64,000 nucleotides of DNA, taken from NCBI RefSeq assembly GCF_900141765.1, contig NZ_FSRK01000001.1, forward strand, positions 1,488,001-1,552,000. Direction: 5' to 3'. The notes beneath the pieces are model-generated. The model did no database searches. It saw nothing but the letters and a program-made list of their open reading frames with translations, and was not told where the DNA came from. This stretch comes from Epilithonimonas zeae. Its GTDB lineage: Bacteria; Bacteroidota; Bacteroidia; Flavobacteriales; Weeksellaceae. Made by a program: the position numbers and the translations under genes. Below are positions 23,529 to 31,437 of the stretch, piece by piece (the stretch's first letter is position 1; each line of letters opens with the position of its first letter).

Positions 23529-24785
23529 TTATTTTCCTGTACGTAATATTGATAACATATCATTAGTCGCACTTGGACTTTGCTTTATTTGTTTTCTTCT
23601 CATGTTCTCTCTGTTAAATTCAGGGCCATTGAATTTAGTGACTGCTGCAGATGGTAAAGCTGTCAATGAATGTTCACTGACATCTCCCTGGCGGATAGCT
23701 TGCAAAGCTAACTCCCCAACCTCTTTCTTTAATAGTTCTAACATTGGACCCGATCTACCTTTCTTCTGACCATGAGAAACTTTTACTACTCCTTTCAATT
23801 CTAAAATCTTATAATCTTCTGCAATAGCTGGAACTGGTCCCACCTTTTCACCTCGTACCAATGTAGATAACAATGCATCAACCATTTGGATCTGTCCTCT
23901 TGCAGAAGGACTTTTTGTCATTCCATAAGTTATTGAGCTTATAAATGCTTTTGCTAAATCAAAAGCATCGTCAACCATCGAATTACTATATTTTGAGAAT
24001 GCTGATGGCAAAGTTATATATCCTGCATCTTCTTTTGAGTTGCTTACAACACTAACATCATATAATCCAATTGCAGTTACTTTTTGAAACAACTCTTTAC
24101 CCAATATATTTTCTGCAAAAATTATTTCTACACAAGCATTCTTACCAAGAATCTCATTTAGCTCAATAAGTTTTAACTGCTCAGATGGCTTTAAAGAATC
24201 TAATACTGTTTTTATTTTTTCAGCTGTATCTCTTCGAAATAAGTTACCGTTAAATAATAACTTTTCATCATCACTTATATTTTCAATATCTGTAAATCCA
24301 ATCTGCTCCGCATCAGTAAATAACTTTGTAGTATCTTTTTCAGAAAGTTGATATATATCCGAAATTTCTTCTGCAATATCTTTGTATAATATAGGAGTAA
24401 TAGATGCACGTTCAGCTAGGTCTAAAGATGCTAATTCTATAGAACTAGGATTTAAATCTTCGAAAATGGTTGATGTATGAAGTAAAGTAGTTTCAGTTGT
24501 CACACCTAAAACAGCAATTCCAGTTTTTGATTTTTCAATTAATTGTTGTTCTTCAAGTATATCTAGTAGCTTTGGTAATTCGAATGGAATATTGATGTTA
24601 GCGACACTAGCTAATACATCTAATTTTTCATTACTAACATTAATACTATCATTTGCTGAAACAGCTGACAGTAAAATTCCTGCCTTTCCGGCAACATAAG
24701 TGTCATTATAACCATTTTGACTTGCAAAAGTCTGAAGCTTATTTGTATGATGAATGAGCCACGATCCTTTGGTTTTATTTTCCAT
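23529..24785 (-). CDS. Uncharacterised partner protein of the 22486 nuclease
   Basis: A 418-residue soluble protein that I do not recognise. The middle is mostly helical with many Leu, Ile and Ser residues (for example ELPKLLDILEEQQLIEKSKTG, which looks winged-helix-like). The C-terminal quarter contains HGQKKGRSGPMLELLKKEVG and ends in basic residues (RENMRRKQIKQS), so nucleic-acid binding is plausible. It is the first gene of the operon with the nuclease-like gene; the pair probably works as sensor or adaptor plus effector. Base composition is AT-rich, as in the whole 22-31 kb block. Confidence 0.5.
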   Translation of the reverse strand: MENKTKGSWLIHHTNKLQTFASQNGYNDTYVAGKAGILLSAVSANDSINVSNEKLDVLASVANINIPFELPKLLDILEEQQLIEKSKTGIAVLGVTTETTLLHTSTIFEDLNPSSIELASLDLAERASITPILYKDIAEEISDIYQLSEKDTTKLFTDAEQIGFTDIENISDDEKLLFNGNLFRRDTAEKIKTVLDSLKPSEQLKLIELNEILGKNACVEIIFAENILGKELFQKVTAIGLYDVSVVSNSKEDAGYITLPSAFSKYSNSMVDDAFDLAKAFISSITYGMTKSPSARGQIQMVDALLSTLVRGEKVGPVPAIAEDYKILELKGVVKVSHGQKKGRSGPMLELLKKEVGELALQAIRQGDVSEHSLTALPSAAVTKFNGPEFNRENMRRKQIKQSPSATNDMLSILRTGK

Positions 24786-25056
24786 TGTATGAATTAGTTT
24801 TTACAAATATAATATTAAAAAATAAAAATTTCATTCCTAAATAACGTGATTAAACTTTTGTTATGAAAATGTTAAAAATACAGTAAAAATACTGACTAAT
24901 AAATGTTTTTTATTTGTCATTTTTGCTAATTAGGGAAATCCGTAATTTTAATTGCTGATAAGTAGTTAAATTTGAAAAATAAAAAATTGGCAGTTTGAAT
25001 TATAAGCTATCAATCTAGTGATATCACAAATAATCTAATTAAATTCTATTATATTA

Positions 25057-25977
25057 ATGAATTTCGATGTTATCATCAATGATACCTTTACAAATCTATG
25101 TACAGATGATAAAGTTACATCTACTGAAAATAAAAGGGTTCTAAGCTTTATTAACGATTTTGAAAATGGTAGTTGGAGGTTTGAAAAGTTTCAAAACTTT
25201 ATCTGGGATAATATTAAAGAGACAGCGCTAAGCCACAGTGAGAGACAAGCTTTAATAGATAAAGGAGAAGGCTCTATATTATCCGAATCCGCAAAAAACT
25301 TACGACTTGTTGAGGGAGAAAAAGCATTTGGCCGTGGTAGTGAAATTGCTGAAATTGTTCTGTATGGAATAATGAAGGATCATTATTCCGCTCTACCTAT
25401 TGTTCCAAAAATATTTTACAAACAAAATAAAAAGGATGAAGCGAAAGGGGCTGATAGTGTACACATTGTTGTAGAATCTGATGAAAGCTTTTCACTGTGG
25501 TTTGGTGAATCAAAATTTTATAATAGTATTGAAAACGCAAGGCTCGATACGATAATAGATTCAGTAGCTGATTCTATAAGTCTGAACAAAATAAAAAAAG
25601 AAAATAGCATAATTACTAATCTAAGCGACATCAATGATTTCGATGAAATTACTCCAGAATTACGGGCTAAAATAAAAGCCAGCCTGTCCCAAGATGAATC
25701 AATTGATAAAATAAAACCCATATTGAATATTCCTATTTTACTTCTCTATGAATGTGAGCAGACAAAAAATGGTACGGAGTTAACAGAGGATTATAAACAA
25801 GGAATTATAAACTACCACAAAGATAGAGCAACTGAATATTTCAAAAAACAAATTGCTAAATGCTCCGGTGTCCACTTATATGATAAAATAAACTTTCATA
25901 TTATTCTTTTTCCTGTTGCTGATAAAGAAAAGATAGTAAATAAATTTATTCAAATAGCCAAAGTTTATAGAGATTAG
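25057..25977 (+). CDS. hamA: Hachiman defence protein HamA (DUF1837)
   Basis: A 306-residue protein of the HamA/DUF1837 family, the nuclease effector of the Hachiman anti-phage system. The conserved blocks are FGRGSEIAEIVLYGIMKDHY (residues 91-110), KGADSVHIVVE with Asp133, and WFGESKFY giving Glu151-x-Lys153. Together these form a PD-(D/E)xK-type active site. The usual partner hamB follows after a single base, which supports the call strongly. The complex is held inactive on intact DNA and attacks cellular DNA on sensing damaged or phage DNA (known from the family). About 270 bp of non-coding DNA separates it from the divergent pair. Confidence 0.88.
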   Translation: MNFDVIINDTFTNLCTDDKVTSTENKRVLSFINDFENGSWRFEKFQNFIWDNIKETALSHSERQALIDKGEGSILSESAKNLRLVEGEKAFGRGSEIAEIVLYGIMKDHYSALPIVPKIFYKQNKKDEAKGADSVHIVVESDESFSLWFGESKFYNSIENARLDTIIDSVADSISLNKIKKENSIITNLSDINDFDEITPELRAKIKASLSQDESIDKIKPILNIPILLLYECEQTKNGTELTEDYKQGIINYHKDRATEYFKKQIAKCSGVHLYDKINFHIILFPVADKEKIVNKFIQIAKVYRD

Positions 25978-25978
25978 T

Positions 25979-28075
25979 ATGGAAGATAAAATTTTTGAAG
26001 GTTGTCAAATAGTAAATGACCTACTAATTTCTGATAAAGAAAATGATGCAAGACAAGAACTTATTAAATTGTTAGATTACCATTTTGTAAATAATATTGA
26101 ATACACTCCTCTTGTAAATCATCTGATTCGTGAAACTGGCCTTTTCCCATATCTTGACCCAGACACTTCAAATTGGGAAGAAAGATTTGTTTACTCTGCA
26201 TTTAAAGTTGATGTTGGAGAAGATAATCCATTAACTCTACATCGAGAACAATCCTTTTTACTTAAAAAACTTCTAGAGGGGAAAAACATTGCCGTTAGCG
26301 CCCCAACAAGTTTCGGAAAAAGTTTTGTCATTGATGCATATATAAAAATCAAAAGACCAAGCAATGTCTTAATTATTGTGCCAACAATTGCATTAACTGA
26401 TGAAACAAGAAGAAGACTGTATAAAAAATTTGCCAGTGAATACAAAATAATTACTACTACAGAAGTAGAACCTGCTGAAAAAAATATTTTCATATTTCCT
26501 CAAGAGAGAGCAATTAATTATCTAAATAAAATTGACCATTTTGATATTATGATTATTGATGAGTTCTACAAGGCGAGTAAAAATTTTGATAAAGAGCGAT
26601 CCCCAAGTTTAATAAAGGCTATAATTAAACTTGGGGACAAAGCAAGTCAGAGATATTTTTTAGCTCCAAATATTTCTTCATTAGAGGAAAACCCATTTAC
26701 AAAAGAAATGGAATTCATTAAGCTCGATTTCAATACGGTATTTTTAGAAGTTAATGAACTTTACCAAAACATTGGAAGAGATGAACAAAAGAAAACTCAA
26801 TTATTAATTGATATTTTAAAATCAAAAGATACTAAATCCTTAATTTATGCAGGAACATATTCTAATATTGACACATTGTCAAATATTGTAAATACCCATT
26901 TTGAAGAAAAAAATGTCGAATTATTAACCAATTTTGCAAATTGGTTAACTAAAAACTACAGCTATAATTGGTCATTAACTAATACTGTAAAAAGAGGTAC
27001 AGGTGTTCATAATGGACGACTACATCGCTCACTTAGTCAAATACAGGTTAAACTTTTTGAAGAAAAAAATGGTCTTAATAATATTATTTCAACGTCGTCA
27101 ATAATTGAAGGAGTTAATACTTCTGCCGAAAATGTTATTCTTTGGATGAATAAAAATGGAAGGTCAGGTTTAAACGACTTTACATATCGTAACATAATTG
27201 GTAGAGGTGGGAGGATGTTCAAACATTTTATAGGAAAAATATTCATATTGGATAAACCTCCCACAAGTGAGCAAACTCTTTTATCATTACCTTTTCCAGA
27301 GGAAATATTAGGAGATTTAGACAGTGTAAAAAACAGTGATATTTTAACTAAGGAACAAGTGGCAAAAATTCAATATTATCAGGAAGAAATGTCCGGTTTA
27401 CTTGGTATAGATGTTTATAAAAGACTTAAAGAAGAATCTGTTTTTCAATCAAGTGATAGCGAGTTAGTCAAAGAGATTGCAATTGATATGAGTACTAATC
27501 CTCATAATTGGTATGGGCTTTCATATCTTAATTCAGCGAAAAGAGATAATTGGGATAGTAGTATTTACAGAATTATTAATTTAAAACCTGGTCATTGGGA
27601 AACTAAGAGCAGTACATTTGTTGCTTTCATAAAAATACTTAGTAATAATTGGTTTAAGTCCATTCCTGAATTATTAAAAATGTTAGAGCCTTATGATGTT
27701 GGAATTGATGATTTTTTCAAGTTGGAAAGAAATGTATCATTTAAATTTTCGTCACTTGTTAAGGATGTTAATACTCTTCAAAAAGAAATATTAAAAGATA
27801 AAAACTATGATATTTCCCGTTTCGTATCCTGGACCTCTCATGCATTTTTACCTTCTGTTGTTTTTCAACTTGAAGAGTATGGACTTCCTAGAATGATTTC
27901 AAAAAAAATTCACAATTCAAAACTTATAGATTTTTACGATTCAAATCTAACAATCCATAAGACCATTGAAATTTTAAATGAGATAGGTATTAATACAATC
28001 TGTAAAACAGTTAAGCTGGACGAATTCGACATTTATATATTAGAATATTTTTATGACGGAATAAAAATCATGTAA
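25979..28075 (+). CDS. hamB: Hachiman defence helicase HamB
   Basis: A 698-residue superfamily 2 helicase. Motif I is SAPTSFGKSF (Lys114), motif II IIDEFYK (Asp194-Glu195; DEFY instead of DEAD/DEAH, as in HamB proteins), and motif VI is within YRNIIGRGGRMF. The Q-like region LTLHREQSFLLKKLLEGKN precedes motif I. The C-terminal 250 residues are helical. HamB binds HamA and uses ATP to survey DNA. It begins 1 bp after hamA, so the two are co-translated. The size matches the family range. Confidence 0.88.
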   Translation: MEDKIFEGCQIVNDLLISDKENDARQELIKLLDYHFVNNIEYTPLVNHLIRETGLFPYLDPDTSNWEERFVYSAFKVDVGEDNPLTLHREQSFLLKKLLEGKNIAVSAPTSFGKSFVIDAYIKIKRPSNVLIIVPTIALTDETRRRLYKKFASEYKIITTTEVEPAEKNIFIFPQERAINYLNKIDHFDIMIIDEFYKASKNFDKERSPSLIKAIIKLGDKASQRYFLAPNISSLEENPFTKEMEFIKLDFNTVFLEVNELYQNIGRDEQKKTQLLIDILKSKDTKSLIYAGTYSNIDTLSNIVNTHFEEKNVELLTNFANWLTKNYSYNWSLTNTVKRGTGVHNGRLHRSLSQIQVKLFEEKNGLNNIISTSSIIEGVNTSAENVILWMNKNGRSGLNDFTYRNIIGRGGRMFKHFIGKIFILDKPPTSEQTLLSLPFPEEILGDLDSVKNSDILTKEQVAKIQYYQEEMSGLLGIDVYKRLKEESVFQSSDSELVKEIAIDMSTNPHNWYGLSYLNSAKRDNWDSSIYRIINLKPGHWETKSSTFVAFIKILSNNWFKSIPELLKMLEPYDVGIDDFFKLERNVSFKFSSLVKDVNTLQKEILKDKNYDISRFVSWTSHAFLPSVVFQLEEYGLPRMISKKIHNSKLIDFYDSNLTIHKTIEILNEIGINTICKTVKLDEFDIYILEYFYDGIKIM

Positions 28076-28166
28076 TAATATATGCAATCTTGAAATCTTT
28101 ATAATCATCTATATAAATAGTTTAAATCTTATTAATATATATAAATTCTCATATTAATATATCTGC

Positions 28167-29267
28167 ATGAATGATAAAAATTTTAATTATATGAACAATT
28201 TTCTTGATAACAAAAAGAAAATTCTTGAATTAATCGTTGTTTCCATTTTTCTAGGTATAGGTGTTAGCCTTATTAGCTCCAGCATATTTGAATATATTAA
28301 AGGTGAAAACAAAATATTAATTTATTCTATACTTGGTTTATTACTAATTCTTATATGTTTGATATATCTAATAAGAAATCTATTTGGTAAACGAAAATTT
28401 GAAAAAGAAATTGACGGTTTTTTTATTCTGAATCGAACTCAAAAGAATATAACAAATATTGATAATTATGATTATTCAAGTAAAATTTTTGAGTATTTAC
28501 AGTCAGCAATAGCAGAAGATGAGGAAATTAAAAAAGATTGGCTAAATACCAATTTTGGGGACATTACCGAGGAACGCATTAAAATTCTACCGTACATTCA
28601 GGAAATTTCTGAATATTATTTTTTAGAAGCATTATCTACACATCTCTCATCATTTTTTAACAATACAAAATTTAAGAAAACAAAATTAAAATCATATAAA
28701 AGGAATGACATTCCTCAAATTCTCGCAAGTAATCGATTTTTGGACCTATTTTCAAAACCTATGGAAGAAAGAGCTCTATTTAAGAATAGTAATCAAGACA
28801 ATTTCATAATAAAATTTACCCGAGATTCCGCCGAAGGGAAAATTATTTCAAATTATAAAAGAGGTGCAATGTTTCAATACTTTGACCTGAAACTACCTGC
28901 TGAAAGTAAGATTGTTAGAAAAAAAAATTCAACAATATTAATATCGAATAGAAGATTTGAAATCTCAATTACTACAAACGTTAGTGGTGTAAATACTTAC
29001 ATACCCATTGAATACAAAGGATTATACCTAGGGCTAAAAAACTTACATGATCCAGCGTATATAACAAACTTTAGTATTAAAATAACTTTTAACAGATCAT
29101 CATTCTTCAAATCTTCAAGCTGGGAATATTATCAGTGGTTGGACTCTTTTTTAGATGAATTTGAAAAAAACGCGTCTGAGAAATATTACTTCAAAAGTAA
29201 AATCGATTGGGATAGAATTTATCCAATAATCAAAACATTACAAAATAAACATGATAAAATTAGATGA
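28167..29267 (+). CDS. Two-helix membrane protein, candidate defence component
   Basis: A 366-residue protein of unknown family. Two N-terminal membrane segments lie at about residues 19-42 (ELIVVSIFLGIGVSLISSSI) and 50-70 (ILIYSILGLLLILICLIYLI), followed by a soluble region of about 290 residues with alternating helix and beta character. The 3' end overlaps the next gene by 17 bp, which indicates co-translation. Two-helix proteins with a cytoplasmic domain are common effectors in abortive defence systems; its neighbours on both sides are defence genes. The role is inferred from context only. Confidence 0.5.
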   Translation: MNDKNFNYMNNFLDNKKKILELIVVSIFLGIGVSLISSSIFEYIKGENKILIYSILGLLLILICLIYLIRNLFGKRKFEKEIDGFFILNRTQKNITNIDNYDYSSKIFEYLQSAIAEDEEIKKDWLNTNFGDITEERIKILPYIQEISEYYFLEALSTHLSSFFNNTKFKKTKLKSYKRNDIPQILASNRFLDLFSKPMEERALFKNSNQDNFIIKFTRDSAEGKIISNYKRGAMFQYFDLKLPAESKIVRKKNSTILISNRRFEISITTNVSGVNTYIPIEYKGLYLGLKNLHDPAYITNFSIKITFNRSSFFKSSSWEYYQWLDSFLDEFEKNASEKYYFKSKIDWDRIYPIIKTLQNKHDKIR

Positions 29268-30051
29268 AATTAAAGAGCAATTTGAAAATTCTTATTTTAC
29301 TTTAAATGAAGAACTAATTTATTTACTAAATAAGGATGATCAAAACGGTCATCTTAATAACGTTATCATAGGTTTGAATAAAGAATGTTATGGTGTACGT
29401 CTCTTTGAAAATCCTGATGATCCGATAATAATTGAAATTTATTATATTAACTGTGCGCCTAAACTTCAAGGAAGCCTAATTAGGATAGAATTGAATAATC
29501 CTAATTATCAATTTCTACTATTACAATTTTGTGCATTATTAGCAATGAATTATTCTACCATAAATGAAATTCATGCATATAATACTTTCCAAAAACAACT
29601 TCGAACTATTTTAGAAAAAGATGGCTACTTTACTATAACGAATATAGATATTGAACAGCTTAGAAAAATTGGCCCAAATGGATCATTTATAAATTTACAT
29701 CATAAAGCCATTAAGCAGATTGATATTATACCTATTGTCGATTTTTACAGAGAGGTTTTTGATGAAAACTACAAAGCAACTGGTTCAAAATATAATAATT
29801 ATGTTTATTTGATGATTAATACAGAGACATCTTTAATAAAAATTGGTTATAGCAAAAATCCCTTATATAGAGAAAAAACATTACAGTCTCAGGAACCTCA
29901 AATTTATTTAATTGCCTGTTGGAATGCAAATAGGAAAATTGAGACAGAACTTCATAGAAAGTTTAAAAATAATAGAGTCCGGGGCGAATATTTTCAACTA
30001 AATTTTAATGACTTAAAAGATCTAAAAAACTTTATGTTAAAATATAATTGA
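29251..30051 (+). CDS. T5orf172/MUG113-type GIY-YIG nuclease-domain protein
   Basis: A 266-residue protein. The last 86 residues (181-266) form a T5orf172/MUG113 domain of the GIY-YIG nuclease superfamily: YVYLMINTE, KIGYSKNPLYREKTLQ with the expected Arg near 207, and IETELHRKFKNNRVRGEYF with the conserved Glu and His. The N-terminal 180 residues are unrecognised and may bind the substrate or the partner. It overlaps the upstream membrane protein gene by 17 bp. A two-gene membrane protein plus nuclease module in a defence island is suggestive, but no named system is known to me. Confidence 0.6.
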   Translation: MIKLDEIKEQFENSYFTLNEELIYLLNKDDQNGHLNNVIIGLNKECYGVRLFENPDDPIIIEIYYINCAPKLQGSLIRIELNNPNYQFLLLQFCALLAMNYSTINEIHAYNTFQKQLRTILEKDGYFTITNIDIEQLRKIGPNGSFINLHHKAIKQIDIIPIVDFYREVFDENYKATGSKYNNYVYLMINTETSLIKIGYSKNPLYREKTLQSQEPQIYLIACWNANRKIETELHRKFKNNRVRGEYFQLNFNDLKDLKNFMLKYN

Positions 30052-30122
30052 TGATTATTTATATTATCTAAATTACCTTCGTAATAAAAGAATTTACCTA
30101 TTTTTACTAAAAATAAGATTAA

Positions 30123-30488
30123 ATGAAGGCTGAAACTCAATATACTGATTTAACAGGGACTGTAGCTGCTGATATTTCAGATTTTACAACACGCTCAAAC
30201 CAATTATATGAGGTCGCAAATTATTTTAATATTGACCAAAAAAGATTTAAAGTAATTGGAATCACTGTTTATGGTGTAGATAATTTCTACATTGCATTTC
30301 TATGTGTAGATAATCAAAAAACCACGAAAGAAAAAGAATTCATTTGTAAATTAAGAATCGAAACGGATGAAAAAGAAATCTTAAGTTTATTATTTAAAAG
30401 GTTACATATTGTGCTTTACGAAAAATATGATGAAAAGTACAGAAATTTAGAAGTCGATGATGAGCTTTATTTATCTGAGGTAGAATGA
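30123..30488 (+). CDS. Small protein paired with the Abi-like gene
   Basis: A 121-residue acidic soluble protein with no recognised domain; it has an alternating beta pattern (KVIGITVYGVDNFYIAFLCV) and a charged end DDELYLSEVE. Its stop overlaps the start of the Abi-like gene by ATGA, so the two are translationally coupled. A partner or inhibitor role is likely by analogy with other two-gene defence modules; this is inference. Confidence 0.5.
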   Translation: MKAETQYTDLTGTVAADISDFTTRSNQLYEVANYFNIDQKRFKVIGITVYGVDNFYIAFLCVDNQKTTKEKEFICKLRIETDEKEILSLLFKRLHIVLYEKYDEKYRNLEVDDELYLSEVE

Positions 30489-31420
30489 GTAACATCCAGC
30501 ACGAAATAGATATTTCAATTCAAAGAATTGAATCCAAGCAGGTCGAAATTTCTGCAAAAATTGAAATATTAGAAAAGCGAATTTCTAAATTTAATGGTTG
30601 GGCATGGTTTTTTGTTGGTACTGGTGCATTAATTTCAATTGTTGCTACGATATATTTTTTTATAGTAGTTGATAACAGTCAAAATTTCCAGCTCAATTTA
30701 CTTGGCGATTTCCTAGCTGGCTCAGTAGCTTCAGTTTGGTCTCTTGCAGGACTATTTTTTATTTACGTTGCTTTTCTAGGTCAAAAACAACAACTTCTAA
30801 ATCAACAGCTGGAAATCATGTATAGTCAACTTGAAGTTAAAAATACAAGATTAGAACTTGCTGGGCAGAAGGAGGAAATGCGAATCCAAAATGAAACCCT
30901 TAGACAACAAAAGTTTGAAAATACATTTTTTAATCTTCTTAACCTTCTTAGTTCTGTCGTAAACTCTATTGATATTCGTAACATCCGAACTCAAAATGTA
31001 ATGAGTAGTGGTAGAGATTGCTTTAAAATTTTTTATGGTGATTTTGTCGCTATAATAAATAAAGATCATGAAAAAGATCGAGAATTTGAAATCACTAAAA
31101 TTTCCATACCAGAAACAATAAAAAGTTATGATAAATATTTTCATGAAAATCAATCTGACTTAAGCCATTATTTCAGGAGTGTTTATCATATTTTAAAATT
31201 TATCGATAGTTCTGATATAGAAGATAAAAAAAGATATGTAGGTTTAGTTAGAGCACAAATTTCCAGTTATGAGCAGATTCTGATATTCTATAATTGTTTC
31301 CATCCTTACGGGACAAAACTGAAAGTATTGGCAAAAGACCATAATTTCTTTAAAAGTTTAGACGAAAAACTGTTAATTAATGAAAGTCATTATGATGACT
31401 TTGCAAAAGACGAAATTTAA
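30485..31420 (+). CDS. Putative phage abortive infection (Abi) membrane protein
   Basis: A 311-residue protein matching the putative phage abortive infection family: a coiled coil (residues 5-33), two membrane segments (about 39-60, WAWFFVGTGALISIVATIYFF, and 75-98, DFLAGSVASVWSLAGLFFIYV), and a second coiled coil (about 100-145). The conserved NTFFNLLNLLSSVVNSI and YFRSVYHILKFID blocks follow. Family members stop phage growth at the cost of the cell; the mechanism is not known. It is the last gene of the plus-strand defence block and ends 17 bp from the convergent topB gene. Confidence 0.75.
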   Translation: MSNIQHEIDISIQRIESKQVEISAKIEILEKRISKFNGWAWFFVGTGALISIVATIYFFIVVDNSQNFQLNLLGDFLAGSVASVWSLAGLFFIYVAFLGQKQQLLNQQLEIMYSQLEVKNTRLELAGQKEEMRIQNETLRQQKFENTFFNLLNLLSSVVNSIDIRNIRTQNVMSSGRDCFKIFYGDFVAIINKDHEKDREFEITKISIPETIKSYDKYFHENQSDLSHYFRSVYHILKFIDSSDIEDKKRYVGLVRAQISSYEQILIFYNCFHPYGTKLKVLAKDHNFFKSLDEKLLINESHYDDFAKDEI

Positions 31421-31437
31421 TTCGGAATGACTAATTT

